Source: Morchella semilibera
Taxonomy: Eukaryota > Ascomycota > Pezizomycetes > Pezizales > Morchellaceae
Direction: 5' to 3'
Length of the DNA stretch: 64,000 bases
NCBI GenBank assembly: GCA_009192285.1
Contig: WBVU01000003.1
Location: forward strand, 4,805,973 to 4,869,972
Shown here: in pieces, positions 12,075-23,357 of the stretch
Layout of the letters: every line of letters starts with the position of its first letter
Position numbering within the stretch: the stretch's first letter is position 1
Translations under genes and position numbers: made by a program
Notes under the pieces: generated by a model
Database searches by the model: none
The model's input: the letters and a program-made list of their open reading frames with translations, nothing else
Told to the model about the DNA's origin: nothing

Positions 12075-13335
12075 TGTCCCGGCGTCTTGGCATCGGTCCC
12101 GAGGGCTCGGTAGTCGAAGCGCTTTTGTGATTGTTTAGGAATGGTTAAGCGATGGAAGGGTGTGCTAAAGGGAGAGTGTCGTTATTGGGTTCTAGGAGGT
12201 TAGGTGGCGTGATGGATTTGTAATGTAAATAGTAGAGATGGTGGGGAGGAATACGAGGTGTGGATGCGATGGAGTTCTATAGGTTTCTATGAGCTGGTGT
12301 ATGAGCCATAGCGGACTAGTGGAGGAGAAGTGTTAAATAGCGGAGGGAGATGTTTTCCTTAGTCCTTTCTTTCTTCTCTCTTTGTCTCGTATTCCTGTTA
12401 TCTCGGTACATAGGAATCTATTCCTGTTCCTAAGCTATTGCCTCTCGTACCAAAAGACTCTGTCCTCCTGAAGGAGGAAACTCCTAGCACCTCTCATCGT
12501 TCTCGTTGAGGTCAATTCGGTCCTCACTCTCCCTGTCCTGTGCTCTTGTGCCTTTGTGTGACGGAGTAACCCGACGCAAAGAAGAAGATGACAATGATGA
12601 CGCAGAGGGACTCGAGGAGCACAGTGTACTCGACGAGGGGGCCGATGAAGACAGGGGCAACGCCAGGCAGGCACCGGCGAAGACAAAGGCAAGAGCAAGG
12701 GCACAAGAGCACGGAGCAGGGAGAGTGAGGACCGAAGGGACCTCAGCGAGAACGATGGGGGATGCTATGAGTTTCCTCTTGTCAGAGGAGCGAGGCTTGG
12801 GTACGAGAGGCTATGGCTTTTTAGGAATAGGAGTAGATTCCTATGTACCGAGATAACAGAAAGACGAGACAGAGAGAAAAGAAAGAAAGAACTAAGGAAA
12901 ACACCTATCCCCGCTATTTAACATACCTCCTCCACCAGTCCGCCAAGACTACATATCATCATCCACAGAATCCCATAGAACCTGTCGCTACCACACCTCG
13001 TAATCCTCCCCACCATCTCCGCTATTTACATTACCAATCCATCACGCCATCGAACCTCCTAGAAACCTATGACGACACCCTCCACCTCGCATTCCCTGTT
13101 CTCGCTTAACATTTCCCCAACAACCACAACCATACACTGCCCACCGAACTGTCGGGACAGATGCCAAGACGCCGGGACACTTTGCCCTTGCCTTTGCCTT
13201 CGTCGGTGCTTGTGCTTGTGCCTGCCTGGCGCTACCCTTGTCTTCGTCGGTCTCCTCGTCGCTAAAGTTGTGCCCCTCGGGTCCTCCTACGTCATCATTG
13301 TCATCTTCTTCTTTGCGTCGGGTTACTCCGTCACA
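12075..13335 (-). repeat. LTR-A copy 2, solo LTR split by copy 3
   Basis: Starts TGTCCCGGCG at 12075 and ends CCGTCACA at 13335. Target duplication CCAAC (12070-12074) / CCAAA (13336-13340), one mismatch. About 633 bp after removing copy 3. It lies inside CAT137 copy 10. No internal gypsy sequence is present, so it is a solo LTR. Confidence 0.88.
12557..13179 (+). repeat. LTR-A copy 3, solo LTR nested in copy 2
   Basis: 623 bp, TGTGACGGAG to GCCGGGACA, with a perfect 5-bp duplication CTTTG at 12552-12556 and 13180-13184. Inserted in opposite orientation into LTR-A copy 2. The arginine-rich or leucine-rich ORFs here come from the repeat and are not genes. Confidence 0.92.
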
Positions 13336-13606
13336 CCAAAAGTCTCCCGGGCCTCCTGAGAGTCTCCTGAAACTCCTGGATACTTTTTGAGTCTCCTGAG
13401 GCTCAGGAGATATCAGGAGACAAATGAAGTTTTACTGATGGGTGGTGCCAGTAATATGTGCATCAGACGGAACACACCTCACTAATTTCAGTGGTGACAA
13501 GAAGGCTTGGCCAGTATACCTAACAGTTGGCAATATCACCTCGGACACATCAAATAAATCCTCTAATTACGCGATCATACTCCTAGCTCTACCGTCAGGT
13601 GCCAGC

Positions 13607-14382
13607 TATCCTGGCGTCTTGGCATCGGTCCCGAGGGTTCGGTAGTCGAAGCGCTGTTGTGATTGTTTAGGAACGGTTAAGCGAGGAAGGTGTGTGCTAA
13701 AGGAGGTTGTCGTCATTTGGTTCAAGGAGGTTCGATGGCGTGATGGATTTGTAATGTAAATAGCGAATATGGTGGGGAGGAATGTGAAGTGTGGATGCGA
13801 TAGGTTTCTGTGGGTTTCTATGAACTGATGTATGAGTCATAGCGGACTGGAGGCATCAGCAAACTCAACTTGTGACTAGAATCTCCCAACAGTCTCCTGG
13901 GTCTCCTGAGATTCTCCTGAGACCCTTGGATATTTTCTGAGTCTACTGAGGCTCAGGAGACATCAGGAGACAAATGAAGTCTTGCTGATGGGAGCAGAAG
14001 TGTTAAATAGCGGGGTTAGATGTTTCCTTTAGTTCTTTCTTTCTTTTCTCTCTGCCTCGTCTTCCTGTTAACTCAGTATATAGGAATCTACTCTTATTTC
14101 TAAAGCCATAGTCTCTCGTATCAAGATTCGATCCTCTAACAAGAGGAAATCCATAGTACCTCTCATCGTTCTTGTTGAGGTCCATCCGGTCCTCACTCTC
14201 CCTGTCCTGTACCCTCAGGCTTGTGCCCTTGTCCTTGCCTTTGCCTTTGCCGGTGCCTGTGCTTGTGCCTGCCCGGTATTGCCCTTGTCTTCGTTGGTCT
14301 CCTCGTCGCTTATGCTATGCTCCTCGGGTTCTTCTGTGTCATTATTGTCATCTTCTCCTTTGCGTCGGGTTACTCCGTCACA
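13607..14382 (-). repeat. LTR-A copy 4 with CAT137 inside
   Basis: Starts TATCCTGGCG and ends CCGTCACA. About 637 bp without CAT137 copy 11. It truncates the Plavaka-type transposase remnant. No clear 5-bp duplication (CCAGC / TGTAA). Confidence 0.8.
13854..13990 (+). repeat. CAT137 miniature element, copy 11
   Basis: 137 bp, flanks GG / GG, inserted in LTR-A copy 4. Confidence 0.92.
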
Positions 14383-14451
14383 TGTAATATCCTAATGTTT
14401 TCAACTGATATGAGCTAGTTAGCTTATAAGCAATAAATTAAGATGGCTTAT

Positions 14452-15599
14452 TGGGATTGAGTAACTGGGAGGCTAGGTACTGGAGGACAATGATGTCGCA
14501 GAAGGACTCGAGTCTCAAGGGGTCGTCGAGGGATAGCTTCGTTCCGCAGGGTGCGAAGTTATAACAGCAATAGAGTGCCAGTGGGGCAGAGAGTCCACAG
14601 GGAGTCTCTGTTCGCGACGTGTAAGCGAAGATACCAGTAGATAGCTCTTGTCACAGTCATAAAGTATGGAGTAGGTGGCAGCGATACTTCCAGGAGGGAG
14701 AAGTATGTGAGAGGAGGTAGAGAGGCAGCGATAGTCACTAGTAAAAAATAGAGACTATAATGTATTGTAGATAGATACAGAAGACGTTGCGTGAAGAGAA
14801 AAGAGAAAGAAAGAAAGTACAAGAATAGGCGCCGTTGCCTCCCTTATATATCCATTATTCCGGAGCCAAGCCTGACTCATACCTTCGCGTAACCCCAACC
14901 ATTACTCACATTCCTGCGTAACAGAAACCCATAGAACCTATTCCGACTCACCCCCGCCTCCTAGCTTACAGTAATCCCAACCCTGCCAATCCTTCCAATC
15001 CTCCGAATCTAGCGTATTCATGAAATCGAGGAGCACAGCAAATACAAAGAGAACACTGATGAAGGCACGGACAATACTGGGCAGGCTCAAGTACACGCAC
15101 CGGCGAGGGCAAAGGCAAGGACAAGGGCACAAGGGTATAGGACAGGGAGAGTGAGGACCGGATGGACCTCAACGAGAACGATGAGAGGTATTATGGATTT
15201 CCTCGTCACCGAAGACAGATGACGAAGTCGAGAGAACTATTACCAGAAATAGGAGTATATTTCTATGTACTGAAATAATAGGAAGACGAGACAGAGAGAA
15301 AAGAAAGAAAAGAATTAAGGAAAACATCTATGCCTGCTATTTGATACCCTCCTTTGCCAGTCCAGTATAACGTACATATCAGCCTATAGAATCTTATAGA
15401 AATCTATCGCAACCACACCTCGTATTCTTCTTCACTATTTTCCAAAACCTATTAACAATCCTGCTTGCAATGGAATATCACAGAACCTAACGACGACAAC
15501 CCCAGTGGTAATCCAACTCCCCGGCTTACCACTACTCCAACGGTTTCAATAGTGCTCCATCTACCAAACCCCCAGGACCGATGCCAAGACGCTGAGACA
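14452..15599 (+). repeat. LTR-A copy 5 split by LTR-B
   Basis: Degenerate start (TGGGATTGAGTAAC) and end (GCTGAGACA). It is interrupted at 14513-15025 by LTR-B with a TCGAG duplication. Confidence 0.75.
14513..15025 (-). repeat. LTR-B copy 1, solo LTR of the chromovirus E3 family
   Basis: 513 bp flanked by a perfect 5-bp duplication TCGAG (14508-14512 and 15026-15030) inside LTR-A copy 5. It matches 37228-37627 along its length, including GGCGCCGTTGCCTCCCTTAT and the AGATACAGAA region. That second copy lies directly next to chromodomain gypsy E3, which ties LTR-B to E3. Confidence 0.82.
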
Positions 15600-15600
15600 C

Positions 15601-15737
15601 CATCAGCAAACTCAACTTGTGACTAGAGTCTCCCAACAGTCTCCCGGGTCTCCTGAGAGTCTCTTGAGACTCCTAGATATTTTCTGAGTTTCCTGAGGCT
15701 CAGGAGACATCAGGGGGCAAATGAAGTCTTGCTGATG
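15601..15737 (+). repeat. CAT137 miniature element, copy 12
   Basis: 137 bp right next to the end of LTR-A copy 5. Flanks AC / GC (one mismatch). Confidence 0.88.
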
Positions 15738-15853
15738 GCTATTCTTATACCTAATCGGCACCCTCATTGTTCCTGGCTGTACTCCTCGAATCCTTCTGTG
15801 TCATTATTGTCATCTGTCATATTATACCTCAGTTACTCGCTCATACCATCACA
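15738..15853 (-). repeat. LTR-A copy 6, end fragment
   Basis: Matches the CTGTACTCCTCGA...TCATTATTGTCATC and CCATCACA end of LTR-A with many changes. More degenerate LTR-A-like sequence (GGGGTTCTATGGTATGAG) continues near 16000-16170. Confidence 0.55.
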
Positions 15854-16621
15854 CTTTTCTTCTTCAATGTCTTATAACATACTATTCAGAAGGATGTCAT
15901 CCAATTGAGTATCACGGATCTGCCTCCTACACCTCTCCTCCCACCAAGGCAGCTTTGGTGCAGGGTTAATAAATAGTATTGGTCGATGTCGGTAGCAGAG
16001 TGACGGGTTAGGAAGGAGCTCGAGTAATAGAATGTAAGCGCTAGGAAGGATTGGGTAGCAACGGGATAGAATTAGGGGTATTGAGAATCGTATGGGTGGT
16101 ACAGAAGTGTAGGAGTTTCTATGGGGTTCTATGGTATGAGTTATCGGTGTAAGGGAATAGTTGTATACTATATAGTACTTGTTCTTTCCTATGTTTCTGC
16201 CTCTTCAAGCAACGTCTTCTTTCTGCTAGTAATCTATACCGTTGGCTCCGGCCCTTCTATCCTCGCCTCGTCCCTGAACCTGAACCTGAACCTGTCTCGA
16301 CTCCGGTGTATTCCGAGCCGACCCCGTCCTTGCCCTGAAGTAAAGTCATTTTGGGGACAACAACCAAACTGGTTGAACGACGAACGCGGACAAAGCACAG
16401 GGGTTCAGGCTGGTATATAATCGCTTGATCGACTGAAACCTGTGTTTTTGTCGTTGCCCTAGGTTCCTCGCTGCCCTCAAATTGACACAACGCTCGTCAA
16501 AAAGTAGAAGTCTACTGATCGGTAACCATTTCTGATCACCTACGGTTCGAAGCCAGGTTCAGCGAACAGGGGTGGCACGTTCCATGTCACGAATTTGACC
16601 ATTAATTAGCGAGATCTCATT

Positions 16622-16704
16622 TCTATTGGCCTTTAGCCCCCTGTCCGTCAACTGGCGGTAGCGATGGTGTATTGGCCAAAAAGCCACCAATACCTGCCGC
16701 CAAG
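16622..16704. repeat. Partial pogo/Fot1-type MITE
   Basis: 16622-16668 (ATTTCTATTGGCC ... CGTCAACTGGCGGTA) matches, reversed, the left half of the MITE at 27643-27784. A second inverted segment follows, TGGCGG / CCGCCA around 16650-16700. The sequence CGCCAAGAACTAAATATT near 16693 recurs near 55935. Confidence 0.5.
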
Positions 16705-17070
16705 AACTAAATATTAGGACAAAAGTCTGTTGCCAAAACTACTCCAACATGCAGATATATGGAAAACAGTTCCATACATGTACCTACATAGGTGAAAAGA
16801 GGCGGTATACTTTGAAATTAAAATGGATCCTTTGGTGATATCTCCCAAGCGGCCTTCAGCATCAAAATGATCTGGGCATGTTTCATTTTTGTTCCTTTTA
16901 CAATCACATAGCTCGATTCTGGTTACGAAACATTAGTTTATTTACTAGTTTAATCAAGAGGCCTCAATTGCCTACCATCCCCGCGCCAGTCCTTTCGGAC
17001 AACCTCTGTTCTTTTTCGGTCCCAATGATGGGTCCTAGCTTCCTCTTTACTCGTACCCCCCCCCCCCCCG

Positions 17071-18069
17071 TCATTGCTCCCTCTCCCTGTGTCTATCCCT
17101 CCTGTTTCCACTTTCCCGATCACCACCACGCTCCCTATCGCCATCACCACGCATCCCCCGCCCCCGGAAGTCACCGCCTCTAGCCCGATCACTACCGGTC
17201 CAATCACGATTCTCCCCCCTAACGCCATCCTGTCGGCGCCGGGCCTCCCCGTCCGGTCTTGTAGGGTGTCGGCGATCGGCTGACTGTGATCTATGGCGCT
17301 TGGAAGGCTCTCTAGACCAGCTCCTATGCCGATGTGATCGGTGTCTATGTTCATTCCTACTGTCCCTTCCACTATAGTGTTTATGTTTCGATGATTTTTT
17401 ATCCATCTTAAGCTTCTCAATAGCTTTCTGGACTTCTGCCTTCTTTTCGCGAATGATGTATTCTTTCATTGGGTCGTCCTCGTCGTGCTCCCTGATCAGC
17501 TTCTGTAATTCCAACTCTTCCTTGAGCATTGTCCGTGGAGGTGTCTCTGCTCTTCGGTCGCTTTCATCTTCAGGATCACGATCGCTTCTTCTTCTTTTCA
17601 TATATCGTGCTTCATCTTCTTTGTTCCTGGTCCCGGCGCTCGCGTGGGCATTTTCATCAACCACTTCGCCTTCTTTTGGTTTGTACCGAGTATGGTCCAC
17701 CCTGATTATTCTTCCCAAGATTGTGGCCCCGCCGAGGTTATCCACCGCCAGATTGGCACTTCGCTGGTCCTCGTATTTTAAAAAGGCAAAGCCCTTACTC
17801 TTACCAGTGTCCTTATCACGAACTAGGTTGACATGTACAGGCTCGCCAAATTGGGAGAATATGGTGATAATATCCCCTTCGCTAAGTTCGTATGGAAGCC
17901 CACCGATGAAAATATATGCGGTATCGGACCAATCTGTGTGCCATGACGCAGATAATGGCTAAATTGCAGATTAGAGTATTGAATAAAATAAAGGAGTTGA
18001 GATAAGACTCACGACACAAGATTCGAGCTCACGCTGGTTAAGAGCTTCTATAGCACGGATATTGTTCAT
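17071..18069 (-). CDS. IST3: Ist3/RBMX2-type RNA-binding protein (U2 snRNP / RES complex)
   Basis: Exons 18069-18013 and 17958-17071, with a 54-bp intron (17959-18012, donor GTGAGT). The product has 314 residues. The N-terminus [19 protein letters not shown] followed by [20 protein letters not shown] is the Ist3/RBMX2 signature. A single RRM spans about residues 30-105, with RNP2 YIFIGGL and RNP1 KGFAFLKY. After the RRM comes [20 protein letters not shown]. The long C-terminal tail is charged and rich in RD/RS/RH dipeptides ([15 protein letters not shown]). In yeast Ist3 belongs to the RES complex with Pml1 and Bud13, which aids splicing and nuclear retention of pre-mRNA. The gene is divergent from CDC11. 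Intact in this assembly. Confidence 0.93.
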
Positions 18070-18702
18070 TATTTATTATTCAAGCTGGGTCGGTGAGAGA
18101 AGCCTGGGATGGGATTCCACTCTGCGGCGCGTAGCACGCGTGCGTCAGTTGGTGACGAGATGCATTAAGAGTTGAAGGTTACCCGGCTGCTGGGCGCATC
18201 CAGGCCTGCATCTCATTTAAGTTGCAGGGCCCAAGCTATTCAGAGTCTACATGTCACAAGCTACACAAGCCATGGGAAATTTGCAAAAAAAAAGTGTACC
18301 AATGGGAAACAAACAGTATTATGAGAAGAATGTTTCAGGCTCTCATTCTGAAATTAATCGTTATCACAATGGGGTTTATTTTCACCAGGTAAATCATAAA
18401 AGCGATGATCTTCTTGTGGTCGGGGACTGCCAAGGCTCGCGGGAAAAGGGGCTTCTGCTGGCTCTCGTCTCCAGCATCTTCAGAATTCTGAACACTGCAA
18501 CCTCCTGTCTTTCTGCCCTCACCACCAACCACGACCTCCAACCTCTCCCTTTCCTTTTCCTCAACCTTTCCTCGTCTTGCCCCGCGCCTTGACGTTCTTT
18601 GTGTGCTTACTTACCTAGCTCCCGTGGCCGCTCTTCCTAATTCATTAACGACCCCCTGAGACCCGTGTTCCTACACATCGCCTAGTCATCTACCACACCA
18701 CC
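18070..18702. promoter_or_regulatory. Shared upstream region of IST3 and CDC11
   Basis: 633 bp between the two divergent start codons. The CDC11 side is pyrimidine-rich (CTTTCCTTTTCC, CACCACCATG), common in fungal promoters and 5' UTRs. No specific site is claimed. Confidence 0.55.
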
Positions 18703-20482
18703 ATGTCTTCTCCTTTGAGTGCTGTAGGTTAACCCTGAACTTCGTCTACACCACCTGCACATCCTACCTTCCCCTCCCCTCCCTCGATTCTCATTTCATC
18801 ATCTATCACCATTATCATAATACTCCCACTCCTCTTCTCTATCCCTAGCCTTCAAGGTTCTCAACACATACACTAAGAGCTTCGCGTCTCAACCGCCCAC
18901 CCCCAACCGAACCGTGTTCTACTGCTTATCAGAGCAGTCCCGCTAACAATGCTCTCATCCCGACAGATCCGTAGGAAGAAGAATGTCAAGAAGGGTATTC
19001 AATTCTGTCTTATGGTCTGCGGTGCCTCGGGGACTGGTAAAATCGCCTTTCACGGCTTCAATGCCTTTTATACCTGGTCTAGGGAATCGTTACCAGGTAT
19101 AGCTAGTCTCATGCTGACCTTGTTTCTTTACACTAGGCCGCACGACTTTTGTAAACACTCTGTGTGGCAAGAAGGTCTTGCAAACCAAAGACTGTGATGA
19201 CTATGCCAATGCACATGTTGAAGAGGGTGTACGGATTAAGCCTGTTACTGTTGGTACGCTATATTGTATTTAACTGAACCCCCTGACAGCTTGCTAATCG
19301 GACCAATAGAGCTTGAGGAGGAGGGAACTCGCATATCTTTGACAATTGTCGACACCCCAGGATTTGGTGACCAAATTGATAACGAGGCCAGGTGCGTTCT
19401 GAAAATTAGACATTATATTATATCTTTCTACCCTAATTTAACCTTTGTAACAGTTTTGGTGAAATCTCTGGTTACCTCGAGCGCCAGTACGATGACATTC
19501 TCGCTGAGGAGTCCCGTATCAAGCGTAACCCTCGATTCCGCGACAACCGTGTTCACGCTTTACTCTACTTTATCACACCGACAGGCCATGGGTATGTCTG
19601 TTTTGATTGTATTTTGCAAGATATAGCTAATCTTCTCGTTAGTCTCCGTGAACTGGATATTGAATTGATGAAGCGCCTTTCCCCCCGCGTCAACGTTATC
19701 CCTGTCATTGGAAAGGCGGATGCTCTTACCCCTGCAGAACTCGCAGAGTCTAAAAAGCTTGTGATGGAGGACATTGAGCATTACCGCATCCCAGTCTACA
19801 ATTTTCCATATGACATTGAGGAAGATGACGAGGACACTGTCGAGGAAAATGCCGAGCTGCGCGGCTTGATGCCTTTCGCCATTGTAGGAAGTGAAGAAAT
19901 TGTGGAGATTGGTGGTCGCAAGGTTCGCGCCCGGCAATATCCATGGGGTATTGTTGAGGTTGATAACCCAAGGCACTCTGATTTTTTGGCGATTAGGTCG
20001 GCCTTACTGCATTCTCATTTGGCAGATTTGAAGGAAATCACACACGACTTCCTTTACGAAAATTACAGAACCGAGAAATTGTCGAAGTCTGTAGAGGGCG
20101 GTACATCTGCGTATGTAAAATTTACAGTAACTCATAGCGTGGAGGAGAAATTGCTGACTAAACGAAAGAAAAAGCTCTATGAATCCTGAGGATCTTGCCA
20201 CGCAATCTGTTAGGCTCAAGGAAGAGCAGCTCAGACGTGAGGAAGAAAAACTCCGAGAAATTGAGGTTAAGGTTCAACGTGAAATCAACGAGAAGCGACA
20301 GGAGCTACTCGCTCGTGAATCACAACTCAAGGAAATGTAAGTTTTCTGAATAATTTCAATAATTTCGTTCCTAGGGGGGTTCATAGAAGAGATGTCTAAT
20401 ACGCGCCTATCAAATTAGTGAGGCAAGAATGACTCGTGAACACAATCAACCAATGGATGATAAATCAAATGGCGATGTCTAG
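18703..20482 (+). CDS. CDC11: Septin, Cdc11/AspA group
   Basis: Eight exons: 18703-18723, 18967-19036, 19137-19253, 19310-19391, 19454-19591, 19643-20110, 20169-20336 and 20419-20482. All phases agree, giving 375 residues. The seventh exon could instead start at 20175. The first exon is only seven codons (MSSPLSA); the 243-bp first intron ends after a CTAAC at 18943. Motifs: polybasic RRKKNVKKG, P-loop GASGTGRT (residues 26-33), G3 DTPGFGD, G4 GKAD, the septin element NFPYDIEEDDED, and a C-terminal coiled coil (LKEEQLRREEEKLREIEVK). The GxGR form of the P-loop and NTLCGKK identify the Cdc11/AspA group rather than Cdc3, Cdc10 or Cdc12. Septins form filaments at division sites and hyphal branches. 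Confidence 0.95.
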
Positions 20483-23357
20483 GTACAGAGTTTGGAGCAC
20501 GGTGAATTTCTTTATGGTGGAGGCTTGAACCACTAGTAAAGCAATGATCAGTTGTTACCAAGCGGTTGGGATGAGGCGCGCTTAATTATAAGATGGAAAG
20601 CATGGGAGAAAAATAAGGTTGAAGGACATGTTGGGGAGCAGGGCTATTTTCTTCATGTCTTCCAACTCAAAAGGTGTTTTGATAAACATACGTGGGGGGA
20701 GGAGGGAGGGGTTAGGTGGCTCTCCTGTCTTTGGCCTCTATTTTGTCTCTCTTTTTTCTTCTACAATTTTGCGACCTTTCTTCTAATTTTCCTTTCAAGT
20801 ACGTTTTTACTAGCTCATTATCGATACCTACCTAAGGGCTTATTTAATTTTTCTTCTTTTCGTTCACTTTGTTCCCTTGCCTATCTTCTCTGTCTTTCTC
20901 TGCAAGGCCTGGGAACAGCCATCACTAAAGTTAGGGCGCAATTTTTTCCTCTGCCCACCGACATCCGAATCCATCAACTCTCCGTATGTTTCTTTTGGTA
21001 TGTTACTACATAGGTCTTAAAATCAGATCTTTTTTGAACGGGTGCCATGCAAGTATCTAGCTACATTTAACCGAATACTGTGCCCTACTCCTACTGTACT
21101 GTAAATAGTGTGTAGAGTAATCCCCAAATCTCTCTGTGATTTTGTAGTTTATAAGTATGGCTGAGCAGTGAGCGGATATCCAAAATACTCAAGTACCCAC
21201 TTAACTTCTCATTTAATAGTGGAGGACTTCCGTAAGCTATAGAAGCTGTTCTATCCCTATTTTCTTTCTATTCAATAGGATAGAAGCCAAGAACAAATGT
21301 GGTTTCCCATAGGTAAAGAAAGATCTCTCTGCCCTATTCGATTACTAGTCCAGTAGTGGAAGGTGCAGGGATTGTACTCATTGCAACAAGCAATAGAAAA
21401 CTTCCTATGATAGACACCCCAACCTCTAAATAGCGATAGAACGGCTTCTATAGCTTACGGGAAGTCCTCCAGTATATGTAATACAAATACAGATGTAGCC
21501 AATCACATCACCTAAAGCTAAACCTCTCCCTCCACGCATCCCAGTTCAGAGACCGTTCCGGGTGTGATGTGTCACTGACCACGCTATCTGCCTAGTACTC
21601 TTCAAGCCTAGGCCAATGGGGTATTTCATATCGGGATTGTCATCTAAACCATTTTGTTTCTAGACCTCTTCACGGGGGTGTGGTGCAACGACCGAGAACG
21701 TCGAAAACGAGTTGGGGGGGGATTAACAAAAATTCTTATTATGCACAGAATTCTATTCATGTATCGATTTTATCAATTTGCCTTGCACTCTCTGTGGTCA
21801 ATCTTGATGTTACTAGGCGTTGCAACTTGCACCTACCCCCCGTGAGAACCATATGGTTGGGGACACCTAGAGACAGTGGCCCGGTGCGACATTGGTCCCA
21901 GCTGAAGATCACCTTCCTAATCTAGTAATTTCTTGGCATGACTTCGCCCAAAAATGCCAAGATAGTGCATTTATGCCAAGATACCAGCCATGAACCAATT
22001 GTGAATTCCTAACTAGGTCATTATGTATTAGCGTACTTCCTAATTGGGTAATTATTGGCCTAGAAAGGTAGTTTATGAGCGACGTTCAATCACCCTCCCA
22101 CCAAAAACCCAACTTTTAGAAATTCGATAGCTCAACAACCACAACACATAGAATTGATTGGGCTCTGTTACAGTGTTATTCACCTCACTCTCTATTACCC
22201 TACAGAACTGTTTTAATTTTAATGTGTTGTGGTGGTTGGCCATTAAGTCTCAAAGTTCGGAAACTTTGACACACCGGTTCAAGGTGTCCCTAACCATACC
22301 CCCGTGGAGAGGTCTACCTTTTGTTTTTCACTTTTCTATGGTAGAGGGCCAAGACTCGGTCCATGTAAAGTAACCCAACTACAATTCTTATCCCCGCGTC
22401 GCTAAATCTTAATTCCGGGTGAGAAAAAGTATGTATCTTCGCCAATTCACCTTGGTTCGGACGCAACAAATACGGGGATAGTGGATTATTCGAGAATTGA
22501 CGGTAGGGCGTAAAGCTCTACAACATAGTAAACCACTATCAAAGAGAGAGAGAGGGGAGGGGGTGATACAAAGAGGGAAAGCTAAGGAAGTAGACAAAAT
22601 TTAGAAAGGGTATATTGAATTCCCGTAGAAGCTGGCCAGTGTGGCAAAGGTTCACAAACAACCAATCATATTAGCGGTTTCCTGGTTTCTGAAGTTTAGA
22701 AATCTGAACCGAACCCTCCCCCCTCTAGAATCTAAGTTCCCACGGGAAGTCATCCATTACCGGTGTTTCCCACCAAATGATGTAACAATCATACAGTGAT
22801 AAAATTATATGAAGGGGAAAGAGAAAAGGGAGGGGAAAGAGACAAAGAAACAAGCACAACTCGTTTTTTCCCCTACACGAACGTTGTAGGCCGCGATATA
22901 TACTAATATATACAAACAAGAAACACACTACATTATTACCAATGCAATATAAGGAATTTGTATAGGAAAAAGGGGGGGGGGGGTCAACACAAAAGAACAG
23001 CAAAAAACACCAACCGCGCAACTAATTCAAGCCCTATTTGTTATGCCCGCTTGAGTTTAACCTATTTTACCACAAAATAATTCCCATGATCGCCAACAAG
23101 AAATGCCCTGCCCGCGATGACTATAATGACGATTTCAATGCCAAGTAAACAGTAAGGAAACAAGAGATAATGGTGTGAAGATATGGTGGAGAGAAAGAAA
23201 GAAATATCACATGACATACAAGTGAGAGTGTAGCCAGCTCTTCCTAACATAGAACCCAAAACGAACCGCGGAACATTTCATCGTAACCCCAACTATTGCA
23301 GCACCCCTCAATAATAAACCCAGTCAACACCGTTTGATAACTCGATTCCTCCTTCAT
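20483..23357. other. Convergent intergenic region, contains a TA-flanked MITE
   Basis: 2.9 kb between the convergent CDC11 and SSK1 genes. Besides the MITE at 21217-21474 there is an inverted pair ACAACCACAACACAT / ATGTGTTGTGGTGG (about 22135-22150 and 22217-22235), which may be part of another small element. No gene is recognised. Confidence 0.5.
21217..21474. repeat. Tc1/mariner-like MITE (258 bp)
   Basis: Near-perfect terminal inverted repeats of about 45 bp. The left begins TAGTGGAGGACTTCC, the right reads TACTGGAGGACTTCC in reverse complement, and both continue through GTAAGCTATAGAAGC and GTTCTATC. The ends are bounded by TA, as in Tc1/mariner elements. No ORF inside. Confidence 0.75.

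Larger units (their letters stand above)
12038..13440 (+). repeat. CAT137 miniature element, copy 10 (split by LTR-A copy 2)
   Basis: Parts 12038-12074 and 13341-13440 add up to exactly 137 bp once the LTR and one CCAAC duplication are removed. Flanks GG / GG. The host is the Plavaka-type transposase gene. Confidence 0.93.
11488..13606 (+). mobile_element. Plavaka-type (CACTA-like) DNA transposon, transposase remnant
   Basis: Fragments of a transposase of the kind common in fungal Plavaka elements. At about 11560-11620 a frame reads SWQPFESAEEFQLSSW. At about 11790-11930 it reads YYYRDPMNIMRLLLGQRAF and MYREMQTVDCAWEMQ-like sequence. At 13442-13606 it reads VPVICASDGTHLTNFSGDKK and AWPVYLTVGNI. 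This is the order seen in the family, from memory. The region is cut by CAT137 copy 10 (12038-13440), which is itself split by LTRs. Removing that block plus one GG restores the frame into VVPVICASDGT. Stops in the 11.5-12.0 kb part show it is dead. LTR-A at 13607 truncates it. Related but unassigned sequence extends upstream to about 10.74 kb. Confidence 0.7.

Noticed and set aside
12435-12856. Arginine- and leucine-rich ORFs of 60-150 codons (also 14172-14418, 38670-38921, 40898-41125, 43077-43346, 44162-44482)
   Set aside because: They all lie in LTR-A copies, appear on both strands and recur with the repeat; they are translations of the LTR.
16540-16570. GGTTCGAA-like tRNA T-arm words
   Set aside because: No acceptor, D or anticodon arms can be paired around them.
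20552-21013. 153-codon plus ORF downstream of CDC11
   Set aside because: T-rich hydrophobic chance ORF in a convergent intergenic region.
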